Source: an uncultured Marinobacter sp. (GTDB taxonomy: Bacteria; Pseudomonadota; Gammaproteobacteria; Pseudomonadales; Oleiphilaceae). From it: a stretch of 64,000 bases of DNA. The first letter of the stretch is position 1. Each line of letters begins with the position of its first letter. The position numbers were made by a program, and so were the translations under genes. The stretch lies in the NCBI RefSeq assembly GCF_913055835.1, contig NZ_CAJXKQ010000014.1, forward strand, positions 31,751 to 95,750. Direction: 5' to 3'. Positions 27,587 to 37,170 of the stretch are shown here, piece by piece. The notes below the pieces were generated by a model that worked only from the letters and a program-made list of their open reading frames with translations, was not told the DNA's origin and searched no databases.

Positions 27587-28647
27587 TCAAACAAACGCAA
27601 CTGGGTAACCGGGGCGTCATCATTTCGAAAACGCACGCCCAGCCCCAGCAGCCGCACCGGTCGCTCCCGGTTGGTCACCAGTTCCGCGAGCAGCGGCAGA
27701 TAATCTTCCAGAGTGGGCTCTGTGATCTGCTCCCGGACGCGCTCCAGAGTGTGGGTTGAAAAATCGCTGTAGCGTATCTTTATAAAAAGCTTGTGGATTG
27801 GTTTTCGACGGGCCTTGCGGGAGAGGCGAAGATTGAGATCTGCAACCAGAGAGGCCATGACGGTTTCGCAGGCGACCATGTCCGGCAAGTCCTGGGAAAA
27901 GGTCCGCTCGACGCTGACCGACTTGGCGATCCGCGACACCACCACGGCCCGGTCATCCCGGCCGTGGGCCATCTCGTGGAGGCGGTAGCCCTGCTTTCCG
28001 AAGCGCTCTATTAGCACATCGGCCCCAAGCGCCTGCATGTCCCCACAGGTCTTTACCCCCAGCACATGCAGTTTCGAGGCCGTAACCTGCCCTACCCCGA
28101 ACAGCTTCTCCACTGGCAATCCCTGCACGAAATCCTCAACGTCTTCCGGGCGAATCACAAAGAGTCCGTCCGGCTTTTCCCAGTCGCTGGCGATCTTTGC
28201 GAGGAACTTGTTGGGCGCCACTCCGGCAGAAATGGTGATACCCACTTCCTGACGCACCCGCTCCCGAAGGTGCCGAGCCATCAGGGTGGCGCTGCCTTTG
28301 TGGTCGGTTACATCGGAGACATCCAGAAAGGCCTCATCCAGGGAAAGAGGTTCCACCAGATCCGTGAGTTCCCGCAGAATCGCCATCACCTGTTGTGAGA
28401 CCGCCCGGTACCGTCCCATGTCCGTCGGTACCGTTACCAGCCCCGGGCACAACCGACGCGCCTCGCTACCCGGCATCGCGGAACGCACACCGTACGCGCG
28501 GGCTTTGTAATTGCAGGTGGTTACCACGCCCCGACCACCATCACCACCCACTGCCAGCGGCACATCCCTTAGGCTGGGATCGTCCCGCATCTCGACGGCC
28601 GCGTAGAAGCAGTCACAATCCACGTGGATGATCTTGCGTTGTGGCAT
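27583..28647 (-). CDS. dinB: DNA polymerase IV
   Basis: Y-family translesion polymerase of 354 residues, error-prone and SOS-induced. The catalytic acidic residues are D10 in [12 protein letters not shown] and D104-E105 in [10 protein letters not shown]. The little-finger domain follows (about 240-340). The C-terminal [14 protein letters not shown] segment resembles a beta-clamp binding tail (QLRLFD). A canonical LexA box lies 25 bases before the ATG. The 3' end overlaps the convergent PAP2 gene by four bases. Confidence 0.95.
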   Translation of the reverse strand: MPQRKIIHVDCDCFYAAVEMRDDPSLRDVPLAVGGDGGRGVVTTCNYKARAYGVRSAMPGSEARRLCPGLVTVPTDMGRYRAVSQQVMAILRELTDLVEPLSLDEAFLDVSDVTDHKGSATLMARHLRERVRQEVGITISAGVAPNKFLAKIASDWEKPDGLFVIRPEDVEDFVQGLPVEKLFGVGQVTASKLHVLGVKTCGDMQALGADVLIERFGKQGYRLHEMAHGRDDRAVVVSRIAKSVSVERTFSQDLPDMVACETVMASLVADLNLRLSRKARRKPIHKLFIKIRYSDFSTHTLERVREQITEPTLEDYLPLLAELVTNRERPVRLLGLGVRFRNDDAPVTQLRLFD

Positions 28648-28671
28648 AATCAGGGCGCTCGCGTCGACTCT

Positions 28672-28687
28672 CTGTACATTTATACAG
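28672..28687. promoter_or_regulatory. LexA box (SOS operator) of dinB
   Basis: CTGT, eight bases, then ACAG; the eight bases are ACATTTAT. This is the gammaproteobacterial LexA consensus CTG-N10-CAG. It is centred about 32 bases upstream of the dinB ATG and could also reach the divergent DUF1244-minCDE promoter. Confidence 0.85.
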
Positions 28688-28762
28688 CCTTGTATCTTAA
28701 GCTAACATACAGAGAATGTCAGGAACGCTGACAACCGGCGCATCAACTATTGAGAGGCCATC

Positions 28763-29041
28763 ATGAGCAACCCGATTCCTGAAGCAGAACGCACCGAAAT
28801 TGAAGCCGCAGCCTTCCGTCGCCTGGTCAAACACCTTCGTGAAAACACCGATGTGCAGAACATCGATCTGATGAACCTTGCAGGTTTCTGCCGTAACTGC
28901 CTTTCAAAATGGTATCGGGCAGAAGCGGATGAGCGGGGCTTCGAAATTTCAGACCCCCAGGCCCGCGAGGAAATCTACGGCATGCCCTATGAGGACTGGA
29001 AGGCGCTCTATCAGACCGGCCCCAAGCAGGAACACAAATAA
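28763..29041 (+). CDS. DUF1244 family protein
   Basis: A 92-residue DUF1244 protein. It has the family core LMNLAGFCRNCLSKWYRAEADERG with two close cysteines (given here as CRNCLSKW), and DPQAREEIYGMPYEDWKALYQ. No function is established. It begins an apparent five-gene operon: its stop codon shares one base with the next ATG (HopJ-family), which in turn overlaps minC. It is divergent from dinB. Confidence 0.83.
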   Translation: MSNPIPEAERTEIEAAAFRRLVKHLRENTDVQNIDLMNLAGFCRNCLSKWYRAEADERGFEISDPQAREEIYGMPYEDWKALYQTGPKQEHK

Positions 29042-29430
29042 TGAGCGTCAATGATGCCGTGAGGATCCATCTGGCATCCCTGGATGCTGGCCACGCCAGC
29101 TTCAAAGATTCCCTGGCCCTGATCGAACAGCACTTCGAATACCAGCCCTGCGGCTTCCGCAACGGCCCACTGGTAAACGCAGAAGGCGAGAATGCCGGGT
29201 CCTGCCGGATCTTTGGTCTGGGCCAGTACTGCAATCTGAGCGAAGTGGACACGCTCAAACTGTTCGCCGAGCATTACCAGCAGGTTCTGGACGACCCGAC
29301 GGGCGAGAGCCATGGCAACATCCGCCAGTTCATCAGCACCGGATGGTCAGGCATCCGGTTCGAGGGCGTGCCACTCCGGCAGCGCCCGAACCCAACCGAC
29401 AACATGACCAGGGAAGAGACTCCTTCATGA
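29041..29430 (+). CDS. HopJ-family small protein
   Basis: A 129-residue protein of the family named after the Pseudomonas syringae type III effector HopJ, but common in non-pathogens, where the function is unknown and secretion is not implied. The segments HFEYQPCGFRNG, NAGSCRIFGLGQYC and LFAEHYQQVL are typical. Start and stop overlap its neighbours by one and four bases, so its product level is likely tied to DUF1244 and MinC. Confidence 0.8.
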   Translation: MSVNDAVRIHLASLDAGHASFKDSLALIEQHFEYQPCGFRNGPLVNAEGENAGSCRIFGLGQYCNLSEVDTLKLFAEHYQQVLDDPTGESHGNIRQFISTGWSGIRFEGVPLRQRPNPTDNMTREETPS

Positions 29431-30188
29431 GCGATACCGCCACCTCCGGGGTAAAACAGGGTTTTCAGCTAAAAAGCGCCAGCGTGTCCATGACAGCCCT
29501 GGAGCTCTACTACTTTGACGATGGCGAGTTCGAAGAGGTGCTGCGGGACAAGATCAGCCAGGCACCCGGGTTCTTCAAGGACATTCCGCTGATCATAAGT
29601 CTGGAGAAGTACCAGGGACTGGACAGCGAACTGGATTTCTTCAAGATCATCGGTACCTGTCGGCGCAACCACATCCACGTGATTGGCGTGCGCGGTGGCA
29701 CCGACGACCAGCGTCGGCTCGCCCGGGGCGCTGCACTGGCACTGCTGCCGGGTAACGGCCAGCGGGACCGCACCCACGAAGCCGAACAGGCGGCCGCGGA
29801 CGAAGCGGAAGCGGCAGTTGTTGCGGCCTCGACAAGCGCTGCCGGCGACCCACCACCGGCCAAGATCATCTCCCAGCCGGTGCGCTCCGGCCAACAGATC
29901 CACGCTCCGGAAGGTGATCTGGTTATTCTGGCGCCTGTGCAGGCTGGCGCCGAAGTGCTTGCCGCTGGCAACATCCATGTTTACGGTCCTCTCCGGGGCC
30001 GGGCGCTGGCCGGCATCCACGGTGCAGAATCCGCCCGGATTTTCTGCCAATCACTGGAAGCGGAGCTTGTGTCCATCGCGGGACACTATAAAATCTCCGA
30101 AGATCTTCAGGACAATGGCTGGAAAAGCGCTGTGCAAATCCTGCTCAGGGACGACCTGCTGGTGGTGACGCCACTGGACAAGGCCTGA
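29427..30188 (+). CDS. minC: Septum-site determining protein MinC
   Basis: Inhibits FtsZ ring formation away from midcell, with MinD. The 253-residue protein has an N-terminal FtsZ-inhibiting domain (about 1-105), an Ala/Glu-rich linker (about 110-150), and the C-terminal beta-helix (about 155-250) with the VRSGQQIHAPEGDLVI and GNIHVYGPLRGRALAG repeats that bind MinD. The ATG at 29427 lies in an ATGA overlap with the HopJ-family stop. Confidence 0.95.
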   Translation: MSDTATSGVKQGFQLKSASVSMTALELYYFDDGEFEEVLRDKISQAPGFFKDIPLIISLEKYQGLDSELDFFKIIGTCRRNHIHVIGVRGGTDDQRRLARGAALALLPGNGQRDRTHEAEQAAADEAEAAVVAASTSAAGDPPPAKIISQPVRSGQQIHAPEGDLVILAPVQAGAEVLAAGNIHVYGPLRGRALAGIHGAESARIFCQSLEAELVSIAGHYKISEDLQDNGWKSAVQILLRDDLLVVTPLDKA

Positions 30189-30265
30189 TATTGGAGCTGA
30201 ATACAATAACTTGACCGGACAATTCGGCAGACACGACGAATCCACCGAGAAACAGGAACAGAACC

Positions 30266-31078
30266 TTGGCTAGAATTATTGTCGTTACCTCAGGAAAGGG
30301 CGGCGTTGGCAAGACCACCACCAGCGCCTCGATCAGTACCGGCCTTGCCAAACGGGGCCACAAGACAGTGGTCATTGATTTTGACGTGGGCCTGCGCAAC
30401 CTCGACCTGATCATGAACTGCGAGCGTCGCGTGGTGTACGACTTCGTCAACGTGATCCAGGGCGAAGCCTCCCTGAATCAGGCCCTGATCCGCGACAAGC
30501 GGGTCGATACCCTCTATATCCTTCCGGCCTCCCAGACCCGGGAGAAGGAAGCACTCACCAAAGAAGGTGTCGAGAAGGTCATCAACGAGCTCTCCGAGAC
30601 GTTCGATTATATCGTGTGCGACTCACCCGCCGGCATTGAGCATGGCGCCCTGATGGCGCTGTATTATGCCGATGAAGCGATTGTGGTCACCAACCCCGAA
30701 GTGTCCTCGGTCCGGGATTCCGACCGCATTCTTGGCATTCTGCAGAGCAAGTCCCGCCGCGCCGAAATGGGCCAGGATCCAGTCAAGGAACATCTGCTTC
30801 TGACCCGCTACAACCCGTCCCGGGTTGAAAAGGGCGAGATGCTGTCCGTGGCAGACGTAGAAGAGATCCTTGCGATCCCGCTTCTGGGTGTCATCCCGGA
30901 AAGCCAGATTGTACTGAATGCGTCAAACCAGGGTTTGCCGGTCATCCTCGAAGAGGACAGCGATGCCGGCCAGGCCTATGAAGACGCAGTCGCGCGCCTG
31001 CTGGGTGAGGAGCGGGAACACCGTTTCATGACGTCCCAGAAGAAGGGTTTCTTCTCACGGATGTTCAAGGGGGGCTAA
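30266..31078 (+). CDS. minD: Septum-site determining ATPase MinD
   Basis: Membrane-associated ATPase that recruits MinC and oscillates with MinE. The 270-residue ParA-like protein starts with TTG at 30266 and reads MARIIVVTSGKGGVGKTTT, with the deviant Walker A at residues 10-17. The C-terminal amphipathic membrane-targeting helix (KKGFFSRMFKGG) is present. It starts 77 bases after minC and three bases before minE. Confidence 0.97.
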   Translation: MARIIVVTSGKGGVGKTTTSASISTGLAKRGHKTVVIDFDVGLRNLDLIMNCERRVVYDFVNVIQGEASLNQALIRDKRVDTLYILPASQTREKEALTKEGVEKVINELSETFDYIVCDSPAGIEHGALMALYYADEAIVVTNPEVSSVRDSDRILGILQSKSRRAEMGQDPVKEHLLLTRYNPSRVEKGEMLSVADVEEILAIPLLGVIPESQIVLNASNQGLPVILEEDSDAGQAYEDAVARLLGEEREHRFMTSQKKGFFSRMFKGG

Positions 31079-31081
31079 GGG

Positions 31082-31333
31082 ATGAGTTTCCTCGATTATT
31101 TCAAGGGCAAGAAGAACAAATCCGCAAGCGTTGCCAAAGAGCGCCTGCAGATCATTGTGGCCCACGAGCGGGGCCAGCGCGAGCAGCCGGATTACCTGCC
31201 CCAGCTTCAGCAGGAGCTGCTTGAGGTTATCCGCAAGTACGTTCAGATCAGCGACGACATGGTTCAGGTTGAAGTGGACCGCAACGAGAGTTGCTCGGTA
31301 CTGGAACTGAACGTCACGCTGCCGGAGCGCTAA
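31082..31333 (+). CDS. minE: Cell division topological factor MinE
   Basis: Stimulates MinD ATPase and releases it from the membrane. The 83-residue protein has the N-terminal membrane-binding MSFLDYFKG, the anti-MinCD helix region [14 protein letters not shown], and the topological-specificity beta sheet in the second half. It ends the DUF1244-hopJ-minCDE operon; no clear terminator follows in the 51 bases before the convergent DUF2804 gene. Confidence 0.96.
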   Translation: MSFLDYFKGKKNKSASVAKERLQIIVAHERGQREQPDYLPQLQQELLEVIRKYVQISDDMVQVEVDRNESCSVLELNVTLPER

Positions 31334-31384
31334 ACGGTGTGATCAGGCCTGTCCCGCGTGGAGTGGGGCGGGCCTGGCCGTCTC

Positions 31385-32392
31385 TTACCAGCGTGCGAAA
31401 TGGTCTTCCATCAGGCCCCGCAGACCTTTAACTTCGATTTTCCCGCCGGCGTCATCAGTCACCGTTCCATTGAAGGTGCCCACATATTGCCGGAAGTTGG
31501 ATGCCAGCACCCAGGCATTCAGTTTTTCCTTGCGAACTCCGGCCGGGACAAAATGCAGATCAATACGGCCGTCCTCCGTGGTCACATGCCAGTCACTGCC
31601 CGGCCGGTAGCGGTCAAAACGGAACCTGGCCGCCCCCAGTTTGTGGCAGACACCATCCAGCCAGAGAGCGTTTTCTGTCATCCCCGTTTCATTGACCCCG
31701 GCGGCCAGGTTCAGCCCCAGGGACCGGCCATCCGCAAGCTGGCCGGCCAGGCAGGCCCAGTTCCAGGCCGTTTCCCGGCGCATGAAGCCGCAGCTCCAGT
31801 CGATGGTTCCCCGGGTCTGTTCGTCGCAGCGCCAGATGCTGTGACCCCAGCGGACCTCTCCCTCCACCGGCAAGCCTGCCGACTTGCGGGTAAACACCCA
31901 GCCATTGTAGCCCGCTGGACAAACCAGCCGGAGCGAATCCCGATCCTCTTTCAGGGTCATCTCTATACAGATATCACCGGGGGCGGACACCGTAATCGTT
32001 CGGCCATCAGCCGCAGGCGCGATTCGCACGTCAACCTCGCCTTTGCTGAACGTTGCCACACCTTCCTCCGGCAGTGGTTCAATGCGGGTCTGCCTGGCCA
32101 ATGGCTGAAGGAACGACTGCTCCATCATCTCGCCGGTCTCAAAATCGTAGAGATAGAAGAAGCCGCTGCCCATCAGTTTCAGATCCACCACCGCCAGGCC
32201 AAACACCCATCCCGGGCCCATAGCGCTGACAAACTGGAACTGATTGAAACGCCAGCGCCGGGCCAGCCGTGACCGGGGGCGGTCCATCACCGTGCGCAGG
32301 TCATAGTCCAGATAGTTGATCTCGTGTACCGGCTCATCGAGCAGCCCGAGAACTATCTGTCCTTTGCCGTTGATCAGCTTTTCCATTGTCAT
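31385..32392 (-). CDS. DUF2804 family protein
   Basis: A 335-residue DUF2804 protein with the family motifs IDWSCGFMRRETAWNWA and the C-terminal GLMEDHFARW. Predicted to be soluble and beta-rich; the family resembles lipocalin-like or carotenoid-modifying folds but has no proven activity. It is convergent with minE and divergent from the START-domain gene. Confidence 0.8.
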   Translation of the reverse strand: MTMEKLINGKGQIVLGLLDEPVHEINYLDYDLRTVMDRPRSRLARRWRFNQFQFVSAMGPGWVFGLAVVDLKLMGSGFFYLYDFETGEMMEQSFLQPLARQTRIEPLPEEGVATFSKGEVDVRIAPAADGRTITVSAPGDICIEMTLKEDRDSLRLVCPAGYNGWVFTRKSAGLPVEGEVRWGHSIWRCDEQTRGTIDWSCGFMRRETAWNWACLAGQLADGRSLGLNLAAGVNETGMTENALWLDGVCHKLGAARFRFDRYRPGSDWHVTTEDGRIDLHFVPAGVRKEKLNAWVLASNFRQYVGTFNGTVTDDAGGKIEVKGLRGLMEDHFARW

Positions 32393-32529
32393 AGTCGTCG
32401 TCAGATCAGGCCAATTCCGTGAATCGAATCAGCGGGTCGCTACCTGGTTCACAATCCACTGTTTCAGTGGCCATGCCAGCAAAAACCTCATGCTAGACTC
32501 GGCCCACCATCTGCAAGGAAGTGTACCCT

Positions 32530-33264
32530 ATGAGAAAGAGCATAGCCCATGGCATTACGGGCTGGGCCTCGGTCATCAGCGGGCTTGTCTGTGCATTGCT
32601 GGTATTTGCTGTCGCCGCCAGTGCACGGGCTGAACTGCCTGATGAAACCCATGAGGAATGGACGCTGCGAAAGGAAGCCGATCATATCCGGGTGTATACC
32701 ATCGACCAGCCAGACTCGAGCTTCAAGGCGTTCAAGGCCGTGGCGGTGCTCGATGCGCCCATCGAAAACCTGATGGCCGTCATGGCCAATCCCGGTTCCT
32801 GCGTCGAGTGGGTGCACAACTGCACCGAATCCTATGCGTTCGGCGATGGCGCGTTCCACGATCGCTTCGCCTATTCGGTGAACGATATGCCCTGGCCCGT
32901 GACCGACCGGGACTATGTCCTGCGTATCCGGACACGGGGCGACAAGGCTTCCGGTGAGATTGTCATGGATCTGAACGCCATGCCCGATCAGCGGGCCCAG
33001 AGCAGCAGCCGGGTCAGGGTCGACCGGTCCGACACCCTGTATCGGTTCACTCCAGAGGGAGACAAGACCAGGATGCTCTGGGTTCAGCACACGGATCCCA
33101 ATGGGGCGTTACCGGGCTGGTTGGTGAACTCCCTGCTGGTGGATATTCCGGTACGTTCCATGGAGGAGCTGGAACGCGTCGCCAACCAGGAAAAGTACCA
33201 GGGTTATCGACTGGTCTACGATGAAAATGGCCAACTCACTGGTGTCACGCCGCCTGGCCCCTGA
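32530..33264 (+). CDS. START-domain protein with signal peptide
   Basis: A 244-residue protein with an N-terminal signal peptide (hydrophobic at about residues 12-31, ending ASARA) and a START-like lipid-binding domain over the rest, with WVHNCTESYAFG, WPVTDRDYVLRI and the C-terminal VRSMEELERVA. START domains bind hydrophobic ligands; the ligand here is unknown and a periplasmic location is inferred from the signal. I start at the ATG at 32530, with AGGAAG eight bases upstream, not the GTG three codons before it. Confidence 0.83.
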   Translation: MRKSIAHGITGWASVISGLVCALLVFAVAASARAELPDETHEEWTLRKEADHIRVYTIDQPDSSFKAFKAVAVLDAPIENLMAVMANPGSCVEWVHNCTESYAFGDGAFHDRFAYSVNDMPWPVTDRDYVLRIRTRGDKASGEIVMDLNAMPDQRAQSSSRVRVDRSDTLYRFTPEGDKTRMLWVQHTDPNGALPGWLVNSLLVDIPVRSMEELERVANQEKYQGYRLVYDENGQLTGVTPPGP

Positions 33265-33346
33265 ACCATCAGCGCCATGAAGGGATGACGCGCAAGGCAT
33301 CACGCGCTAAGCTTTCAAAAAGGAATTCAAAAGGCAGCCCAGATCA

Positions 33347-33838
33347 ATGACCGTTCTCGCCTACGAGATCATGACACCCAGCATCAAGGCCGTCCCGCAA
33401 TCCTGGACCATGGACCGGTTGGCCCGCTTCCTCACCGACAACGAGATAACCGGCAGCCCCGTCACCGATGACGACGGCGAAATTGTCGGCATTGCCACTC
33501 TTAAAGACATCACCGAATTCCGTTGGAACGCCACGCGCTCCGATGCCGACCGACATCTGACCCCCGAAGAACGGGAGGAAGCCCGGCGTCTGCGGATGGT
33601 CATCTTTGAGGAAATGGGCAAGGTGCCGGTGGAAGTCCGGGACATCATGACCCCCATCGTTTTATCAGTTGACGAGAAGACGCCGGTGCGCGACATTGCG
33701 AATATCATGATGCGCGAGCACCTGCACCGGATCTTTGTCACCAATGATTCAAAAATTACCGGCATCATAACGACTTACGATATGCTGAAAGTGATCTCGG
33801 ATGAGGAACTCACGCAACGCTGCGCCGATAACGACTGA
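33347..33838 (+). CDS. Tandem CBS-domain protein
   Basis: A 163-residue stand-alone protein of two CBS domains (about 6-58 and 97-155). Each begins with a DIMTP-type motif (YEIMTPSIKAV and VRDIMTPIVLSV) and the pair can bind adenine nucleotides. An acidic/basic linker of about 35 residues lies between them. The PIN-PhoH gene starts 24 bases later, so the two are probably co-transcribed and may share a stress or RNA-related role. Confidence 0.85.
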   Translation: MTVLAYEIMTPSIKAVPQSWTMDRLARFLTDNEITGSPVTDDDGEIVGIATLKDITEFRWNATRSDADRHLTPEEREEARRLRMVIFEEMGKVPVEVRDIMTPIVLSVDEKTPVRDIANIMMREHLHRIFVTNDSKITGIITTYDMLKVISDEELTQRCADND

Positions 33839-33862
33839 GCCACCAGAGAGGTAGCGCCACTT

Positions 33863-35248
33863 ATGCCCAGAGCACCGCAAGCTCGCCGAAAGATGTACGT
33901 CCTCGACACCAACGTCCTGATCCACGACCCGAACGCCCTCCTCAACTTTGAAGAACACGATGTCATCATCCCGATGACGGTCCTCGAAGAACTCGACAGC
34001 CTCAAATCCGGCAAGCAGGCTGTGGCCGCCGACTGCCGTCAGGCCATCCGCAACATCGATAAGTTGCTGGGCGATGCCAGCCCGAAGGTGATCGAGAAAG
34101 GCGTTCCCATTGTTCGTGGCAAGAAGGCCGAACCCCTGGGCAGTCTTTCGATCCTGATGAGCACCGGTGACAGCGGCAACCACTCACTGCCCGAGCACCT
34201 GAACGACAACAAGATCATCAATACCCTGGCGGCCCTGCAGAACCGTCACAAGTCCCGGGATATCATCCTGGTGTCCAAGGACATCAACATGCGCCTGAAA
34301 GCGCGCGGCTTCGGGGTGGAAGCCCAGGATTACCACAACGATCAGCTCCTGGACGACATCGATCTTTTACCCAAGGGCTACAGGGAATTCCCCAACTCCT
34401 TCTGGGACACCATCGAGAAAGTCGAGACTGTTCAGCGTGAAGGCACCACCGAGCATATCCTCAAGCGGGAGGGGGAACTGGCGAAGCTCAACATCAATGA
34501 GTTCGTGATTGATCAAATGGGCTTTGTCGGCAAGGTGGTGGATATCACCGACACCCAGGTGATCATCAAGGATCTGCACCAGCACGACCTGATGAACGAG
34601 GAAGTCTGGGGGCTGGTGCCAAGGGACATCTACCAGGCCATGGCACTGAACCTGCTGCTGGACCCGGACATTCACCTGGTCAATCTCACGGGTTCTGCCG
34701 GTTCCGGTAAAACCATTTTGGCACTGGCCGCCTGCATCGAGATGACCGTGGCCAGCAAGCTTTACAAGCGCATCATCGCCACCCGTTCGACCCAGGGGCT
34801 GGATGAGGACATCGGCTTCCTGCCCGGCACCGAGGCCGAGAAAATGGAACCCTGGCTGGGCGCCATCGTCGACAACCTGGAAGCGCTCCACGAGGACGAC
34901 GAGAACATGACCGCCAGTGTGGACTACATCCTCAGCAAGGTGCCCCTTCACTTCAAATCCATGAACTATATCCGGGGCCGCAGTTTCCAGCACAGCCTGA
35001 TCATCATCGATGAATCCCAGAACCTGACGCCGCACCAGATCAAAACCATCATCACCCGGGCCGGTAACGGCTCAAAGGTGATCTGCCTGGGCAACCTGGC
35101 CCAGATCGACACCCCTTACCTGAGCGCCCTGAGCTCCGGCCTCACCTATATGACCGAGCGATTCAAGGGCTTCCGCCACGGCGCCCATATTCACCTTCAG
35201 GGGGTACCCCGCTCGGTGCTGGCGGAGTTTGCCGAAGCCAATCTCTGA
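33863..35248 (+). CDS. PIN-PhoH fusion ATPase
   Basis: A 461-residue protein with a PIN endonuclease domain (about 10-140; active-site D15 in YVLDTNVLIHDP and D45 region) fused to a C-terminal PhoH ATPase domain (about 255-460; Walker A GSAGSGKT at 277-284, Walker B LIIIDESQN). Such PhoH2-type proteins act as RNA helicase/RNases in mycobacteria; for this protein the activity is inferred. It ends a CBS-PIN-PhoH unit before a strong terminator. Confidence 0.88.
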   Translation: MPRAPQARRKMYVLDTNVLIHDPNALLNFEEHDVIIPMTVLEELDSLKSGKQAVAADCRQAIRNIDKLLGDASPKVIEKGVPIVRGKKAEPLGSLSILMSTGDSGNHSLPEHLNDNKIINTLAALQNRHKSRDIILVSKDINMRLKARGFGVEAQDYHNDQLLDDIDLLPKGYREFPNSFWDTIEKVETVQREGTTEHILKREGELAKLNINEFVIDQMGFVGKVVDITDTQVIIKDLHQHDLMNEEVWGLVPRDIYQAMALNLLLDPDIHLVNLTGSAGSGKTILALAACIEMTVASKLYKRIIATRSTQGLDEDIGFLPGTEAEKMEPWLGAIVDNLEALHEDDENMTASVDYILSKVPLHFKSMNYIRGRSFQHSLIIIDESQNLTPHQIKTIITRAGNGSKVICLGNLAQIDTPYLSALSSGLTYMTERFKGFRHGAHIHLQGVPRSVLAEFAEANL

Positions 35249-35270
35249 CAATGGCGAGCCGCCAAAAGGC

Positions 35271-35305
35271 AAAAAAGGGGCAGAACCCACGTTCTGCCCC
35301 TTTTT
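35271..35305 (+). terminator. Bidirectional intrinsic terminator after PIN-PhoH
   Basis: A 10-base stem, GGGGCAGAAC and GTTCTGCCCC, with a 4-base loop, six A before and five T after. It ends the PIN-PhoH unit on the plus strand and the chemoreceptor gene on the minus strand. Confidence 0.92.
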
Positions 35306-35324
35306 GTCGGATTACCAAACGCAT

Positions 35325-37019
35325 CTAGACCCGGTAGCGGCTCACCTGATCTGACATTTCGGAAGCCAGATTCCTCAGCCGTTGGGTGGCATCACCCGCG
35401 CGACGTGTTCCTTGTGCTGTCTGCTCTGTAATGGCAACAATCTCGTGCACATTCTGGTTAATGGTTTCAGAGACACTGGTCTGCTCTTCCGCAGCACTGG
35501 CAATCTGGGTGTTCATATCCGTGATCGTTGCCACCGCCTGACCAATGCGCTGCAGCGCTTCATTCACCTGACGGGTTTCTTCGACGGTTGCTTCACTGCG
35601 CTCACTGATTGAGCCGATCAGTTTAACCGCATTGCCTGCACCGGACTGCAACCGCTCAATCATGTCCTGGATTTCCTGGGTACTCTGCTGGGTCCGGCGA
35701 GCCAGCGTGCGCACCTCATCGGCAACCACGGCAAAACCTCGCCCGGCCTCACCGGCTCGTGCTGCTTCGATTGCCGCGTTGAGCGCCAGCAGATTGGTCT
35801 GATCCGCAATTTCACGAATGACCTCAAGCACACTGTCAATGCGACGGGAATCAGCGCCCAGCTGTTCAATAACGCGGACCCCCTCACTGACCTGCTCTGA
35901 AAGCCCACCAATGACCTCGGTAGCCTGGTGCACCAAGCCCTGAGCGTCACAGACCTGTCCATTGGCATGGTCTGCTGCCGTGGACGCTTCGCTGGCGTTG
36001 CTGGCAACCTCTTGGGCAGCAGCCGTCATCTCATTCATGGCCGTGGCAACCTGATCACTCTCGGACTTCTGCCGCTCGACGCCCTGCTCGGCTTCAGTCA
36101 TAACCTGATTCAGGTCAGCCGTGGCCTCGTTCAGAGTCCGGGTGGATGACAGCACTCGCTCAACCAGACCATGCACCTGGTCGGCGAAACTGTTGAAGGC
36201 GGTTGCCAGCTGCCCAAGTTCATCCTTGCCAGAAACGTCCAGACGCCGGGTCAGATCGCCATCGCCGCTGGCAATATCGTTCATCGCCGAAACCGCAGAT
36301 TTCAGAGGACGAATGATGCTTCTGACAACGATCAGGGCAAGCAGGACGATAAACGCCAGCGCGACAACGGAAGTGCTGATTGAACCGATAACGGCGTCCT
36401 CAAGTGAATTACCCACCTGGTTTTCCATCGCCGCCACCTGGGTCTCAAGACCGTCAATCCAGAAACCGGTGCCAATCATCACGCCCCACTTGGGCAGCAT
36501 TTCGGCGTAGCCCAGCTTAGGTGCAACTTCTCCGGTGTCACTGTTTTTCCAGCCATAGTGAACGTATCCGCCGCCATTACGCGCCGCCTTTACCAATTCA
36601 CGGATGAGATAGGTTCCGTTGGGATCCTGGAAGTCCCAGAGGTTTCTACCCTCCAGAGACTGGTTAACCCCGTGCATGACGTTGACACCTCGGGTGTCAT
36701 AGACGAAGAAGTAACCAGTGCTTCCGGAATCGTTGAAGCGGAGCTGTCGAAGGATCTGCCAGGCTTTTTCGCGAACCTCCGGGTCGTCTGCAGACCCCGG
36801 CTGATCGTAGAGATGCGCGATGGAGGACTTGGCCACCGCCAGGTAGTTCTGCAATTCCTGCCGCTTGCTTTCTTCCATATCGGAAGAGAAGCCGGTAACG
36901 GCTTCCTCGCCAATAGATCTGGCCTGATTCAGGTTATAACTTGTCAGAAATGCCGTGAGCACAATGACTGGCACCAGGGCCAGCAACAGTACCCGTGTCT
37001 GGATGGTCAGGTTTTTCAT
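35325..37019 (-). CDS. Methyl-accepting chemotaxis protein with Cache sensor
   Basis: A 564-residue chemoreceptor. An N-terminal helix (about 10-28), a periplasmic single-Cache domain (about 40-190, with [16 protein letters not shown] and [17 protein letters not shown]), a second helix (about 205-228), HAMP, and a cytoplasmic signalling domain with the conserved hairpin tip [22 protein letters not shown], given here by its core [20 protein letters not shown]. It is near the dct genes and may sense carboxylates, but this is only a guess from context. No pentapeptide CheR-binding tail is present. Confidence 0.9.
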   Translation of the reverse strand: MKNLTIQTRVLLLALVPVIVLTAFLTSYNLNQARSIGEEAVTGFSSDMEESKRQELQNYLAVAKSSIAHLYDQPGSADDPEVREKAWQILRQLRFNDSGSTGYFFVYDTRGVNVMHGVNQSLEGRNLWDFQDPNGTYLIRELVKAARNGGGYVHYGWKNSDTGEVAPKLGYAEMLPKWGVMIGTGFWIDGLETQVAAMENQVGNSLEDAVIGSISTSVVALAFIVLLALIVVRSIIRPLKSAVSAMNDIASGDGDLTRRLDVSGKDELGQLATAFNSFADQVHGLVERVLSSTRTLNEATADLNQVMTEAEQGVERQKSESDQVATAMNEMTAAAQEVASNASEASTAADHANGQVCDAQGLVHQATEVIGGLSEQVSEGVRVIEQLGADSRRIDSVLEVIREIADQTNLLALNAAIEAARAGEAGRGFAVVADEVRTLARRTQQSTQEIQDMIERLQSGAGNAVKLIGSISERSEATVEETRQVNEALQRIGQAVATITDMNTQIASAAEEQTSVSETINQNVHEIVAITEQTAQGTRRAGDATQRLRNLASEMSDQVSRYRV

Positions 37020-37170
37020 GACTGCTAGTCTTTTTGGTCAAGTGATCGATTCACCGGGAAGGCCGGCATGGAAAAAGCCGCAAAGACTACGCAAAAACCG
37101 GGGGCAATATCATTGATGATACTGCGTAGTTTGTTTCCGGCCTGTAACAAGGCCAGTAAATTTTTGTTGC

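Noticed and set aside
29041..29430. HopJ-family gene as a type III secretion effector
   Set aside because: No type III genes are in the window and the family is common in free-living bacteria; the name is historical.
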